Assembly: GCF_000204055.1 (NCBI RefSeq)
Contig: NW_006768771.1
Location: forward strand, 1,885,681-1,949,680
Source: Melampsora larici-populina 98AG31
Taxonomy: Eukaryota; Basidiomycota; Pucciniomycetes; Pucciniales; Melampsoraceae
Length of the DNA stretch: 64,000 nt
Direction: 5' to 3'
Shown: piece by piece, positions 29,997 to 41,800 of the stretch
Numbering within the stretch: position 1 is the stretch's first letter
How the letters are laid out: the number at the start of each line of letters is the position of its first letter
Notes under the pieces: model-generated
What the model was told of the DNA's origin: nothing
What the model saw: the letters and a program-made list of their open reading frames with translations, nothing else
Databases searched by the model: none
Translations under genes and position numbers: made by a program

Positions 29997-31583
29997 CAAC
30001 TGAACATAGACTTGTAGCGATTTGATAGTGTGGAGCTGCACAGGCAAGTGTCCGGCCAGCCAAACGTTGCTGACACCTTTCCTTGCTTTGAAACAAAAGG
30101 CCAATCGCCTTCAAAAGATGGTGTAACCTTGAAGGCAGAAACAAATAGAACAGGTGCTTGAAGATGCGCTGCTCTGTATCACTATCAACTTTATTTGCGC
30201 CAAACTAGAAGCCGAATGAGTAAGGGCATGTCAATGTAACGTAAAAGGGAAAAGGATGATATTGATATTGATGAGCGACTGTCAAGCCCCTCCGTGTGTA
30301 TATTTGAACCTCAAATCGTGAAATCAAGGAGGAGCAAGAAGTCGATGTGACCGACTATGAATGAATCAGGAGGTTGGATAATCACATAAATTGAATTACT
30401 CATCTCTTGTCGGCTCGAGGAAACGGAAATGTGGCAACAATTTATCTGGTCGAGATTTCATTGTTTTCAAAAGAGTGGTGTGCTGATCTCGAGATCGGTA
30501 GCACACAATGATTATACGAGACATCCCTCGGAATCAGCCAGGAAGACTGTTGTAACGAGGTGTCAACAGAATCAGTGGCCGTCGTTGAACGACCGAGACT
30601 CGATAGCTGAGAAGTTTATGTCTATGCAGACGCCGATCACAAGGTGAGGCTTAAGAGATGGCAACGCGCATTATTGTCGATTAGTAAAGATACAATCTGA
30701 ACGACACTTTTGACGACGAAAGGTGATATCAATCAATCCCCTCATCCTCAATCCAATCCTGTGTTGGATAACATTCGGAAAAAAGAGCTTCAAGTTCCTG
30801 TGCATCAATGTTTGAAATGATCTCAAATACGGCGTTGAATGGCTCACCTCGTTCAATTTAAAAACCTACAGCGGTTGCAAAGCTTTATACCCATCACCGT
30901 GACGTCTAGAGCAAACTCATCGTATCCAATTGTCCTGCAGATGGTTTCGATGCAAACAACGAACCCAAATGAATGCTGTTCACAAGCAGAAAAGTTTCAT
31001 ACATTCGTAATGTTTTTTGGTAAAAGCACCTCGTCTGCCTACCACCAACGCTCAGGAGATGACTTCTCCAATTCAGGCTGAATTTGTAGATTGGCCCATC
31101 TCTGGCCTTTTATACATCTATGATTTATTTCTAAAGCTCAGCTGACACAGTAAACACCTTCAGTTTTTCCATACATTTTTGCTACATGATCATCTTGGTG
31201 CCCCAACGCACGAGGAACTTTGTGGACTTGCGAGTGCATTTGTTGCATTCCATCAAGCACTTCAGTAAACTTCTCCTGTGATATGGCAACAAGAAAAAAT
31301 TGCAAGATATGAGAACTATATGCGGCCTGTTAATGCCATCCTTTGCATCCTCCTGTCACCTCATATTCAGGACACAAGAGGCGTTGAGCGAAGGGTTTGT
31401 CTTCACCTATATAAACACATATGTACTAGTCATGGGTTGATGTAGGTTGATGTCCCAGCACTGGCTAAACACATAAATACAGGCTGTACATAGTCGCATT
31501 TTAAAATATTTATGTTTGAGGCTATTGCTTGATACACGGCCGAGTTGTGGTTCTGAAGCGCTCCCCTATAAAAGTTTTCCTAC
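29997..31583. other. Intergenic between divergent genes, 1.6 kb
   Basis: Holds the promoters of the minus-strand membrane-protein gene (left) and the plus-strand Rrn11-like gene (right). Short frames such as 30429-30647 and 30839-31081 show no domain and no coding composition. No repeats recognised. Confidence 0.45.
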
Positions 31584-32596
31584 ATGCCTCGCTGGGACCA
31601 ACCATATGCCAACCTCGACCCTCAATTCCGTACGAATAACATGCCACCTCAATGATATCATCATCAGATCTCAAACATTGTTCCGTCATCTTTGAGCTTC
31701 CCACTGCCCGCCGATGCGTTGATCGGTATTCTCTCTATCCTATCAGAGGTGGCCTGCGCAAGCTTCATCTCCGCCGTCTCTTTGATCTACTTCATCTTTG
31801 CCTCCTTCGTCACGATTACGATCGCGCCAATCGCATTTGGCGAGTTCTGATTCGTTGTCGCGAGCTCGACTTTGGTCAGCTGTGGCATCTGGGTCTTCGT
31901 ATCCTCTTCTCATCATCGAGACAAGTAGATACAGATGAAGATGATCGAACCTCAAAGCTAGAAAGTAGTCTCAAGTATCTCAAGGCGTGTCAAAGCATTG
32001 ACCCTCAGGAGGTTAGCACTTCTCGTTCTATCCCTTGCTAACAAACCCAAAATCTCAACCATGTCTCTTTTCCTTCTACAAACGCACCCACAGTGTTCCA
32101 ACATCCTGATTGAATATATCTGCACGTTGATCGTTTTGCGCCGTCATCGCCACGCACTTGACGAGTTAGAGCTGTACTTGTCCCTTCCGCCTTACTCTCA
32201 GCATGCTGGCTTACACGAGTACGCGGGCATGCTTGCTCTCTATCTTGCTCAGCCGCTTGCATCTGACGATGAGATGAACGACCTGCAAGTCGTCAATATA
32301 CCAAGTATGCCACAAGTTTTTTTCTGTCGACTACTCGTCTTTTCTCTCACTTTCACTCTTGAATACCAGCATATATGGCTACCATTTCCACGTCTGCGTA
32401 TTTTGGACGCGCTCGAGCCTATTTTGACCGTGCTCATGGACTTGATCCCACCAGCCCGGTAGCCAACAACTATCTTGAACTTGTTAGTGCTCATCGTACT
32501 CGTCTTTATGAGGCGCAGAATTTCAGCTTGACTCTTCGTTCTTGGCTTGATTTCACCTTTTTTCATCAAGATGACATCTGCACAAGCATCTCATGA
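31584..32596 (+). CDS. RNA polymerase I transcription initiation factor, Rrn11/TAF1A-like
   Basis: Four exons fit: 31584-31629, 31749-32011, 32094-32304, 32370-32596, 248 aa. The conserved-looking part starts LHLRRLFDLLHLCLLRHDY, followed by DRANRIWRVLIRCRELDF, a helical-repeat signature like that of basidiomycete Rrn11 (core factor/SL1 subunit, TPR-like fold). Later helices (IEYICTLIVLRRHRHALDE, YFGRARAYFDRAHGLDP) also fit TPR-type repeats. Rrn11 helps recruit RNA polymerase I to rDNA promoters. An unspliced start at 31652 is an alternative to the two-exon N-terminus given here; both reach the same conserved core. The family assignment rests on pattern memory and is moderate. Confidence 0.6.
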
Positions 32597-33521
32597 CGAT
32601 GATCATGACAAGGATTGAGCAATGGACCCATTCGAAGCCCCTCCTCGAATTCCCGGCCGTCCTCTCCGTTCTTGCTTTGTCAACTCTCCTGTTGTGAAGT
32701 TCGGCTTTGCAGGGTTAACAGCGGATTGAGGGCATATGCCATTGCGTCAGGATGGGGTCAAAATGTACGGCCCAGATCAAGGTTTTCTCCGTCCCTCGAT
32801 TAAGGTCGCGCTTGGCTTCAATTCCTCTAGAGTCATTCGCATCTACCCACGGTGGTCACAACTTTTTATCCTCTCTGGCTGTGTATTATAATATGTATGT
32901 CTTTGATGCAAATATGATTTTCACCTATATTCCCAACCTCGAGTCCCATTCACATTCCTCCCCAATCCCCGTTGCCCTTCTCCTGCCCACTTCTTTGATG
33001 AGACTGTGGCACCCTTTGGGGCAACTTTGCACCCACAGCCTCGTCACTCAGTGGGCAAATATCAAAGTTTTTAATGTCCTCTTTTTCGCTATCGCCCGTA
33101 TTGGTCCTCATGGATGATGATCGGTGATTGATAGTAGAGGATCGACATTTTGCCTGTTTGTATCTCTCGATGCTGTACCTAAATGAATGAGTAATAAAAA
33201 ATTGCGTTTATCATCACTAAAAAATTGAGCGATTGAACCTCCGTCAAAATATTGTACGTGTCCGACGACCATTAGCCACAGCTCAAATGCGCCAGTAGCT
33301 GTTCTTTCCTTGCGCTGGAGTTCTGAACCCGAAGCCTGCGTATACTCTGAATGTGGGCTTCCTGGGGTGAGATGTCATGAGATTTAGAAGGGAAAAATTG
33401 GACTTGGAAAAAATGGACTTGGAAAAAAAGTGCGATCACAAAGTTTTCTGAATTTCCTCTTGAGCCGTCAAAGTGCTGCTTCCTACTGGCAAGACCCTTT
33501 TTTCATATTGTCCATATGCTA
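32597..33521. other. Intergenic, left flank of the large transposon
   Basis: No supported gene. Position 33400-33435 repeats GGACTTGGAAAAAATG/A twice. The last two bases, TA at 33520-33521, are the left target-site copy for the element that starts at 33522. Confidence 0.5.
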
Positions 33522-33616
33522 CAGCCGTTCCAAGAATTATCGGCAGATTTTGGGCAAAACCCTGTAAGTTTGGCAAAAACCCAAACGGACAAAACTCAAA
33601 ATAAAACTAGATTTTG
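33522..33616 (+). repeat. Left 95-bp terminal inverted repeat
   Basis: Matches the reverse complement of 48491-48585 at 94 of 95 bases (the mismatch is A at 33600 against G in the other arm's reading). It starts CAGCCG directly after TA (33520-33521). CAG is a usual Tc1/mariner terminus. Confidence 0.93.
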
Positions 33617-34090
33617 ACCAAAAACTAGTTTCTCAGGCGCCTGAATCTCTCTGTTTCCACCATACCACATGTTCACGATTGTCCAAGCCCGCTTCAATGG
33701 CACCTGTCAAAGATTCACACGGTTCTCACAATTGGATTCTCACGCTTCATCATCTGTCTTGTTTGTACTGGTATTCAACACATGTTCGTGGCTCCAGGGC
33801 TTGAGCCTCCACTCCTCCCTACTCCTCATCATCAGGACCAGGTATGATCTCAATATCCGTGTTTCCTGGACTTACCACTCGACTTCTTCTTTCAAGCAGA
33901 CGGATTGTTCCCAACTTCAGACCATCAGATCAGCACGTCCTCATCATTGAAAGGTACGTTTTTCATGACTTTGGCACTTTTGTTTTTGAATGTATTGAGC
34001 CAAAGCTCACATCAATTTGATATTGTTATTAACTTTTCACTTCCCATGCCGATGTTTCTTTGCAAGAAGGGCCCTTGGATTTTGTTAATA

Positions 34091-34264
34091 CAGTCAACTC
34101 CCTCTAATTACATACAGTTTGGCGGGTGTTTTTTTCATGCACTTAAAGGAATATGCACTTATAGACCTCATTTTGGCTGGCAAACCCCTTTTTGGCGGCA
34201 AAAAATCCTATGCACATAGAGAATTATGCACTTACAGGGAGATCAACTTAGAGGGAGTTGACTG
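34091..34264. mobile_element. 174-bp MITE nested inside the large transposon
   Basis: Ends are CAGTCAACTCCCTCTAA and its complement TTAGAGGGAGTTGACTG (one base off in the inner part), flanked by TA at 34089-34090 and 34265-34266. The interior repeats TATGCACTTA/AATTATGCACTTACAG motifs on opposite strands, so much of the element is palindromic. This is a second, unrelated Tc1/pogo-type terminus and has no coding capacity. Confidence 0.8.
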
Positions 34265-34360
34265 TATACAGTCTAGATACGCCGGTTCCTCTTCCGATAA
34301 GCCCACGAAGTGCAACTTCCGACATTTCTTTCCAAGACTACTCCCATTTATTCTGTGATC

Positions 34361-34702
34361 GAAGATTCCTTTAGAAGAACTCCATTTGTCTAGTCAACAG
34401 TGAGTCGTCACTTTCATTCGTACCAAAGATTCATTTCAAAGAAGACCCCAAATTCCTTGATACTGACATTTATTGAGTGTTTGAAGATTCCATTTGAAAA
34501 ACTCCATTCGTCTAGTCAAAGTGAGTCGTCACTTTCTTTCGTACTAACCAAAGATTCGTTTCAAAGAAGACCCCAAATTCCTTGATCCTGACATTTATTG
34601 AATTTTCGAAGATTCCATTTGAAAAACTCCATTTGTCTAGTCAAAGTGAGTCGTCACTTTCAATCATACCAAAGAACCATTTCAAGAAGACCCCAAATCA
34701 TT
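34361..34702. repeat. Three-copy tandem repeat, about 123-bp unit
   Basis: Units begin GAAGATTCC at 34361, 34483 and 34608 and each holds, in order, ACTCCATTTGTCTAGTCAA, GTGAGTCGTCACTTTC, a CCAAAGATTC word, and GAAGACCCCAAAT. The TGAGTCGTCA core is a near-palindrome resembling a bZIP (AP-1/CRE-like) site, present three times upstream of the companion gene start at 35060, so it may act in its promoter; that role is inference. Confidence 0.75.
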
Positions 34703-35059
34703 CGATTCATTCTTTTTGCGCGGATACAAACTTTGGTCAACTACGCAAGAAGAACCTCGTTTTCTTTCTGGCCGGCCAATCTTGGGATCCAACGCCTATA
34801 AAACCTCACTGGTGTTCCAACAGAGCATCACTTTTTTCTTCATCAGCTTATTGATAACCGCTTCCATCTTGAATACTTTTCACTCAAAATCTCCCCCAAG
34901 ATTTATTGACTGCTCCAGCAATCATTTTTTGAGACCTTAGATATCAGTCTGTCCCCTTGTTTATTTCATATTTCATATGTATATGGCGGCTTTTTTCTTT
35001 TGGATAACTGATATTATAATTCTTTTTTTTATTCTTGTTTTTCAATATATAGAACCACC

Positions 35060-37535
35060 ATGTCCAACTCCAACTTGTTGATTTCAAACTTGTCTGCTGT
35101 GTCCTCGCAAAATGAGGCCAATATCGTAGCGTCCGTGGTTACCGAGGAGACTGCTCCACGTCCAAGCGTGAATGATGCCTTGGGTGAAGAACGTAGGTGA
35201 CCATTTTGCTGATCTTGCTGATTCGGATAACCAACTGATTGATTAATTTTGGCCTTCAGCACTTGAAGCCTCTGCCACTATCACCACCGGTGATGATGCC
35301 GCCGCAACTGGTTGGATGAACGCTTGTAAGTTTTTTTCCACATATCAAATGTTATCATAGCACTGACTATCATTTGAGTTTCAGTCTTTGAGCCACCCAC
35401 CCCTCATCTCATGGGTGCGGATGCCCCTGCCCATCTTGTTGATATGGGACCATTGCATCGTCCTGGGACCTCTGAGCGTGATCAATTTAATTGCGCTCAC
35501 GAGGTTGTTGTTCAAGTGTTGTTTAAGATACACACTGAGAACGAGGTCGTGCTCACCAACCCAGACAATTCCACCAACTCGACTTCGACCAAACCATCTA
35601 CTGGCCGCCGCTCAGTTGGAACTACGATCAACGTCATTGATTCTAAGGTCTTCAACGAGGGTGCCATTCATGAGTTACGAGCTTGCCTGGTTGGTGTCTC
35701 CTTGAATCAATTCAAGGTGATGTGCGCCGAGTTGTGCGAGCGCTATGCGCCCGGTATGCATCAAATGGTCCTCCATTCGGACGTGGCATCCAATCTCACT
35801 TGGAAGGCCTCCGTTGGCCGAACTTCTCCGGCCTTTGTGCTGGGTGACCCGCTCCAGTTTTTCAACTTTGTCAACGGTGTCACCAAGTCGCGAACTCGCC
35901 GGGCATCCCTTTTAATTCATACCGAAAGCTCCAAGGTGGCTGCCAAGAAGAAGGCCCAGGTAAGTTTTTTGGACTTGTTTCGTTTCTATCCAACTTCTTG
36001 ATGCAAGTTTTTTTCTGGTTTTTTAACGTTGTTTTTTTATCTTTATTTGTATGTTTCTACTCGCTCCACTTAGGCCTCTGCTGCAAAACAGCTGATCGCA
36101 TCTGCCAACGGCCCTTTGGCTTTGGAACTTGACCTTGCCAAATCTAACGAGCGTTTGCAAGTATGTAGCTTTTCCTGACTTTCATGCGAGCCGTTACAAA
36201 CTGACTCTGATTTGGAATCCGACTTGCAGGCCTCTGAAAAACTAGTGGCTTTGCACAAGTTGACAGCTGAATTGTTCCACATGTACGCTGAATCGGGCAA
36301 CGCCGGCGGCGATGGAGTGGTTATGGTAGCTCCATGGGATCCTAACTTTCACTATTGCTTCACCCTGGCTTGTGCCTTTATTTGGGCCCAAGCAATCGTA
36401 AGTCTTTTAATAGTTTATTTCTAATGTTATCATTCTAAAACGTATGCTACCTTTGCATGAAACCAGGAGCGTTCTGAGGCGAACAAACACATGCCTCCCA
36501 ATTCCAGCGAGTTCAAATCCGAAATAGCAAAAACCCGAGTCTTACATCCGGGTTTAAAGTTGAAAGACCGGTTGAAACTGTGTTTTCCATCTCTTAAGAT
36601 ACATCGTGTTACTAATGTTGGCGCTTCTAAAAAGCGCCAGGTTGAAATGTCACCTACTAAGAAACAGGGTAAATACCGGACTTTGGGTTATGGCTTGGTT
36701 TCCCCCTCCTCGCGTGCAACCGCAAGCAATAAGAAGACTGGTAAGCATTACAACTGTTGTTTGATTGTGTTTTCCAATTGATGTTTTCGATTTTTCTCAT
36801 GTTTGGCCTTTCTTTTCCGTCCATCAGAAAAATTGAATAACATCGATTTAATTTCTTCGTCCGATGAAGAAGACCTCAAACCATTGAAATTGAAAACTGG
36901 TAAGCTCGTGTTTTTTGACCTCCAAATGTTGCAACTAGTTTTGACGTTTCCAATTATTATTCAGAAGGCGTCAAAATAGGATCTCCTTCCATCCGACGCT
37001 ATAAGCGAAATGAGCTTTCGGGAAAAGCTTCGTCCACCAAGAAGGCTAAGGTTGAGCCAGGTAAGACGTGTTGCAACTTTTCGTGAAAAGACTTACCGGA
37101 AAAACTAATCCAGTATTGCGTCTTTTTAATGAGCAGAATTCAAGACCGAGCTCAATTCAGGTGAGTGCTTGTCATGAATGTAATCCATTCATTATCTTGC
37201 TGATGTCTGATGTCTGCGTTTGATATCAGACGGCTTTTTGCCACCCCCTGATCGATTCTATTATCTAGAAGAAGACAAGGCTGTCTACTCCGATGCCGTT
37301 ATGTCTGCTGCCGATAACGATGAGCTCGAGCTCCTCATGGAGCACATGAGGAGCTCGAGCTCCTCCTTGATCAGTTTGTGAAGGAGTGTGGTGTCACCAA
37401 GAACTTCAACCACACGCGCAACATCTTGCTCAACTTGGGGATCAAGTCATGGATTGACCTTGTGCCCAGTGTAAAGATGACTGAGGCGGTTTTGATAGAG
37501 TATGGTATTCCTCGCGAGCTTGCTACCCGTATGTT
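35060..37535 (+). pseudogene. Transposon companion gene, 5' part (exons 1-10), disrupted
   Basis: Exons 35060-35192, 35260-35325, 35385-35959, 36074-36160, 36230-36397, 36467-36740, 36828-36899, 36965-37060, 37137-37160 and 37230-37535 join in frame. The product is of unknown family: an acidic Ser/Thr-rich N-terminus, a folded-looking central part (residues about 75-350, with FNEGAIHELRACLVGVSL and CTLACAFIWAQAI-like segments), then basic, SDEED-containing linkers suggestive of a nuclear protein, and a C-terminal SAM-like domain (LDQFVKECGVT, NILLNLGIKSWIDLVP, VLIEYGIPRELATRML). Two lesions break it: a 29-bp palindromic insertion (37337-37365) that shifts the frame to a TGA at 37379, and the Copia insertion after 37535. 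Removing both and continuing from 44280 leaves 611 codons in one frame. Confidence 0.8.
37322..37365. repeat. 29-bp insertion forming a perfect hairpin
   Basis: GAGCTCGAGCTCCTC occurs at 37322-37336 and again at 37351-37365, separated by ATGGAGCACATGAG. The result is an 18-bp perfect inverted repeat (37322-37339 against 37345-37362) with a 5-base loop. The extra 29 bp shift the companion gene's frame by two. Confidence 0.85.
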
Positions 37536-38807
37536 TGTTAAGATACTATCTTGATTATGTAGTCAAAGATACATTTTCCCTATTTTGGTAATTGAGGAGG
37601 TTTAGAAGAATGCAGTGACTGATGTGCAGTGGGTACGAGTAGTGTGTTTGTTAGTGGGTATTACTGAGATGAATAAAGGGGTAAATTATGGAAGTTGGAA
37701 TCAAAGGGGTGATGGAATTATTTGGGGGTTAACTGGACTCTTTTGTAATTTCTCTTTGTCTCTTTTTCTGATTCTTTTCGTGTCGAAAAGAATCAGTGAG
37801 TCTTTCCTCAATTTCATTATACATCACTTTTAAGACTATGTGTCCTTACTAATCTCATTGCTGCCATTGTAGAAACTGTTTATTTTATCTTCTATTAACC
37901 TTTACGCGCGCTCTCTCATTTCCTGACGAGCACGCAGGTAGAGACTCTTTTATAACTTATCAAAATCTCTTTTCTGATAGTTCTCTTTATCTCACACTAT
38001 ATCCTTTTTATGTTGTTAGGTTTGTCTGTTCTTGTTCTCGAAGTCTGACTAGCGAAAACGATGAATAAAGGGGTAAATTATGGAAGTGGAAATCAAAGGG
38101 GTGATGGAATTATTTGGGGGTAACTGGTCTCTTTTGTAATTTCTCTTTGTCTCTTTTTCTGATTCTTTTCGTGTCGAAAAGAATCAGTGAGTCTTTCCTC
38201 AATTTCATTATACATCACTTTTAAGACTATGTGTCCTTACTAATCTCATTGCTGCCATTGTAGAAACTGTTTATTTTATCTTCTATTAACCTTTACGCGC
38301 GCTCTCTCATTTCCTGACGAGCACGCAGGTAGAGACTCTTTTATAACTTATCAAAATCTCTTTTCTGATAGTTCTCTTTATCTCACACTATATCCTTTTT
38401 ATGTTGTTAGGTTTGTCTGTTCTTGTTCTCGAAGTCTGACTAGCGAAAACGCTGTAGTCTGATTTGGAACCTGTGCCCTCAGGTTAGTGTCGTGTCGAAA
38501 AGAATCAAAACTGTTTATTTTATCTTCTATTAACCTTTACGCGCGCTCTCTCATTTCCTGACGAGCACGCAGGTTTGTCTGTTCTTGTTCTCGAAGTCTG
38601 ACTAGCGAAAACGCTGTAGTCTGATTTGGAACCTGTGCCCTCAGGTTTGTCTGTTCTTGTTCTCGAAGTCTGACTAGCGAAAACGCTGTAGTCTGATTTG
38701 GAACCTGTGCCCTCAGTGTTCTTTCTTTACTGTAGCGTTTTCAAGCAGAGACGTCAGCTCAAGATTCTTTTGGAATCTCGAGACCTTCAACTTCGAGAAA
38801 CTTTATA
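37536..38807 (+). repeat. 5' LTR of the Copia element with internal duplication
   Basis: 1272 nt, starting TGTTAAGATACTATC and ending CTTTATA, against 881 nt for the 3' LTR. The excess is a tandem duplication of about 391 bp: the stretch from GATGAATAAAGGGG at 37668 is repeated from 38060. Each copy has a perfect hairpin (CTGATTCTTTTCG, 3-base loop, complement; 37768-37796 in the first). The distal end contains two to three tandem copies of a 74-bp unit starting AGGTTTGTCTGTTC. Confidence 0.92.
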
Positions 38808-38849
38808 TGGTAGCAAGAGTGAATACGATCTCTTCGACCGATTGCTTGT

Positions 38850-41800
38850 ATGAGTTCTAGTTCTGAAAACTTCGATATCTCAACTGTCGACGATTCTCAA
38901 GACAATAGCTCAACTGTTACCGGAGGCTCAAGCACCTCAAGTTCTGCCGATTCCTTTGGAACGGTTAAACAATCTTTGTCAGATCCTAAGTCTTTGGACG
39001 ATCAACCTGGTCCATCTGATAACCCCGAGTCTTCGATACTCAATCTCAAAATGTCAGAAAATACTGATTCACGAGTTTTCGGTGACTCTATTCAAAAATA
39101 CTCTCAGATTATGACAAATGCGCTTAGTAAATACAAAGTATCAGATGATCTAACTGATGAAAACTATACCGAGTGGAGTCAGTCGTTGATGGAGGTGTTC
39201 CGTTCTCTGGAGCTTCATCAATATGTCAAAACAAAAGATTTTCAAAAATCAACTCTCACTCCTGAAGAGCAAGAAAAGACGCGATTCAATCTTACCACCT
39301 ACATCTTAAATCGCTTGGACTCAGTCAATAAAGTCAGAACTCGAAACCGACTGACTGATCCCGAAGATCCTTCCGAACTGATCTATGATCCATACTTGTG
39401 CTGGAATTTTCTTAAGGAATATCACAACCGCATCTCCGAAGATAAATTGGAAACTGTTACTCGCGCTCTGTACTCATGTCAAATCATCAAGACAGATTCT
39501 CTCTCATCCTTTGTGGATAAATTTGAAAACTTGATTTGTGAATTTTATCGCCTGAAGGGCGAATTGTCTGATGCGCAGTCGGCGCGAATGTTACTGGGCG
39601 CTATTCCCGCACTGTCAATTGAGACAAAGGAATACATTCACAACACTGTGGTTCCTTTGACTCGGGAAGGCGTAGCATTGTATCTTCGCAAGTACGAAGA
39701 AAGACATGGTTGGACTTGTGCGGCCATTCGCGAAGTCCATGCAGTCAATGTGGTATTGGTTCGCCCTGGAAAGAAGACGTCTGGTGAATGTACTCCGGAT
39801 GAATGCTTTGGACCCCATCTAGCGAAAAACTGTTGGTCGAAACCTGAAAACGCAGACAAGCGACTTGCTTTCTTGGCCAAAATTCGCGGAAAATCAGGGG
39901 GTGGTAGTTCATCTTCGTCAGCTCCAACTTCTCAATCATCACCATCAGTCAGAGGTGTGAAGAAAGTCTTCGATTCAAGCGTGAATACTGCTTCGGCCAG
40001 CATGGCTTTTCTGTCGCTTAATGTTGAATTCATTGAAGACGACGTTTCCGAACTTGAAAATCCTGAAGCGACTGCATCGCCGTCCGAATTCGACGAAGAT
40101 CCTGTCATTAGCGCGTCTGTTTCCGCCGCTCTCTCATCTTCAAGAGACTGGGCTCTACATGATACAGGTGCAACTCACCATATGTTCAAGGACATCAAGT
40201 TTTTTGATCAAACCTCTTTGACTAAGTTTGATGATGCAAGTAAACGCCTTAAGCTGGCTGGTGGCGATATTTCTTTAGCGGTTCACAGTCGTGGTATCAC
40301 AAAACTCTTGGCAGGTGACGATTCTGTCTTCGAACTCAAAAACTGTCTGTACGTTCCGGAACTGTCAAGAAACCTCGTCGCCGGAGGATTACTGAAGAAG
40401 CAAGGAGTACGAGAAATTTTCCACGATAGCAAGAATTTCTCATTAGTTTTGAATGACTTAGCTATTTTCAATGGGTTCATTTCAGACAACAATCTCATGT
40501 TTATCTTACTCGAACCCGTGAGTGGATCACATTCGTCATCAATCTCATCTTCAGTCACTGAGATATCCTCATCACTTCAACACCGACGATTAGGGCATGT
40601 AAGCAATAAATACCTGAAACTAATGGCCAAACTCGATAGTGTGGAGGAATTTGAGTACTTGGAGGAAGATTTAAACTGTGAAATTTGTTCCTTATCTAAA
40701 AATACAAAACTTCCTCACAATAAAACCAGGCCTCGTGCCCGAACTTTCCTTGAAAATGTGCATGTGGATTTAAGTGGTATTATTCGAACCACTGGTGTGA
40801 ACAATGAAAAATATTTTATTCTATTTTGTGATGACTACTCTGCATTCCGACACATCTATCCTCTAAATGATAAGACCAAAGAAGAAGTGTACGATGCTTT
40901 CATGGCCTACATAGCCGTTGCCGAAAGGCAGACAGGATGTTCTTTGAAACAATTCACACTTGATCGTGGTAGTGAATTTTTGAACAATCTACTTGGTCCT
41001 AAACTTAAGGAGCTTGGAGTTGTTCTTCATCTGACCTCAGGCTACGCTCCTGAGGAGAATGGGGTTTCCGAACGTGGTATGTGAATCGTAAATACCAGGG
41101 CACGTTCGTTAATGCTTGAATCTGCTATGCCAATTCGTTTTTGGTACTATGCTTGTAGTGCAGCTGTGTTCTTAACAAATCGTTGTGTCACTGCTGCTCT
41201 TGAAGGGGGTAAAACTCCATTCGAAATGTGGTATTTTCGGAAACCGTCGGTTAATCATATACGTGTTTTTGGATGCCAAGCGTTTGGTCTAATTCGAAAG
41301 GAACTTCGCGAATCAAAGTTTTCACCAGTCAGCTCTGAGGGTGTGTTGGTGGGATTTGAAAGTGACAATTTCAATTATCAAATCTTTGACCTGTCCTCTA
41401 GAAAGGTGTATATCACGCATCACGCAACTTTCAACAAAGATATTTTTCCATTCAAATCTCTACCGGCATCTTCTACAAGTGTTCCAGTTGAACAGGACAG
41501 ACGCTCAGTCAAAGTACTCTTCTTTGACGATGAAGATGATGTCGTCAATGAGCCAGTCTCTTTAGCTCCAACTTTTAACGACAACTCTCATATTTCAGAT
41601 CAGCCTGTTCCTTCTTCAATAATCAATCCGAGTGGGAAACAGGCAGAAGATGCACCTCGTCGTTCAAACCGAGCTTCAAAGAAGATTCACGATTCACTTA
41701 GTGGAATGTGTTCAGGTGCTGAATTTGAGGATGATTTTGTTACAGGATCTTTCTTTTCCTGTCTTCCTGTGGAGTGTAACATGGTGTCCATACATTCAAC

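Noticed and set aside
33522..33616. The left TIR as an independent solo MITE end
   Set aside because: No partner closer than 48491; the 94/95 match, TA flanks and transposase between make one element the simpler reading, though not proven.
37615..37833. 72-codon frame present in both Copia LTRs (also 43473-43691)
   Set aside because: Identical because LTRs are copies; no domain and it overlaps LTR regulatory sequence.
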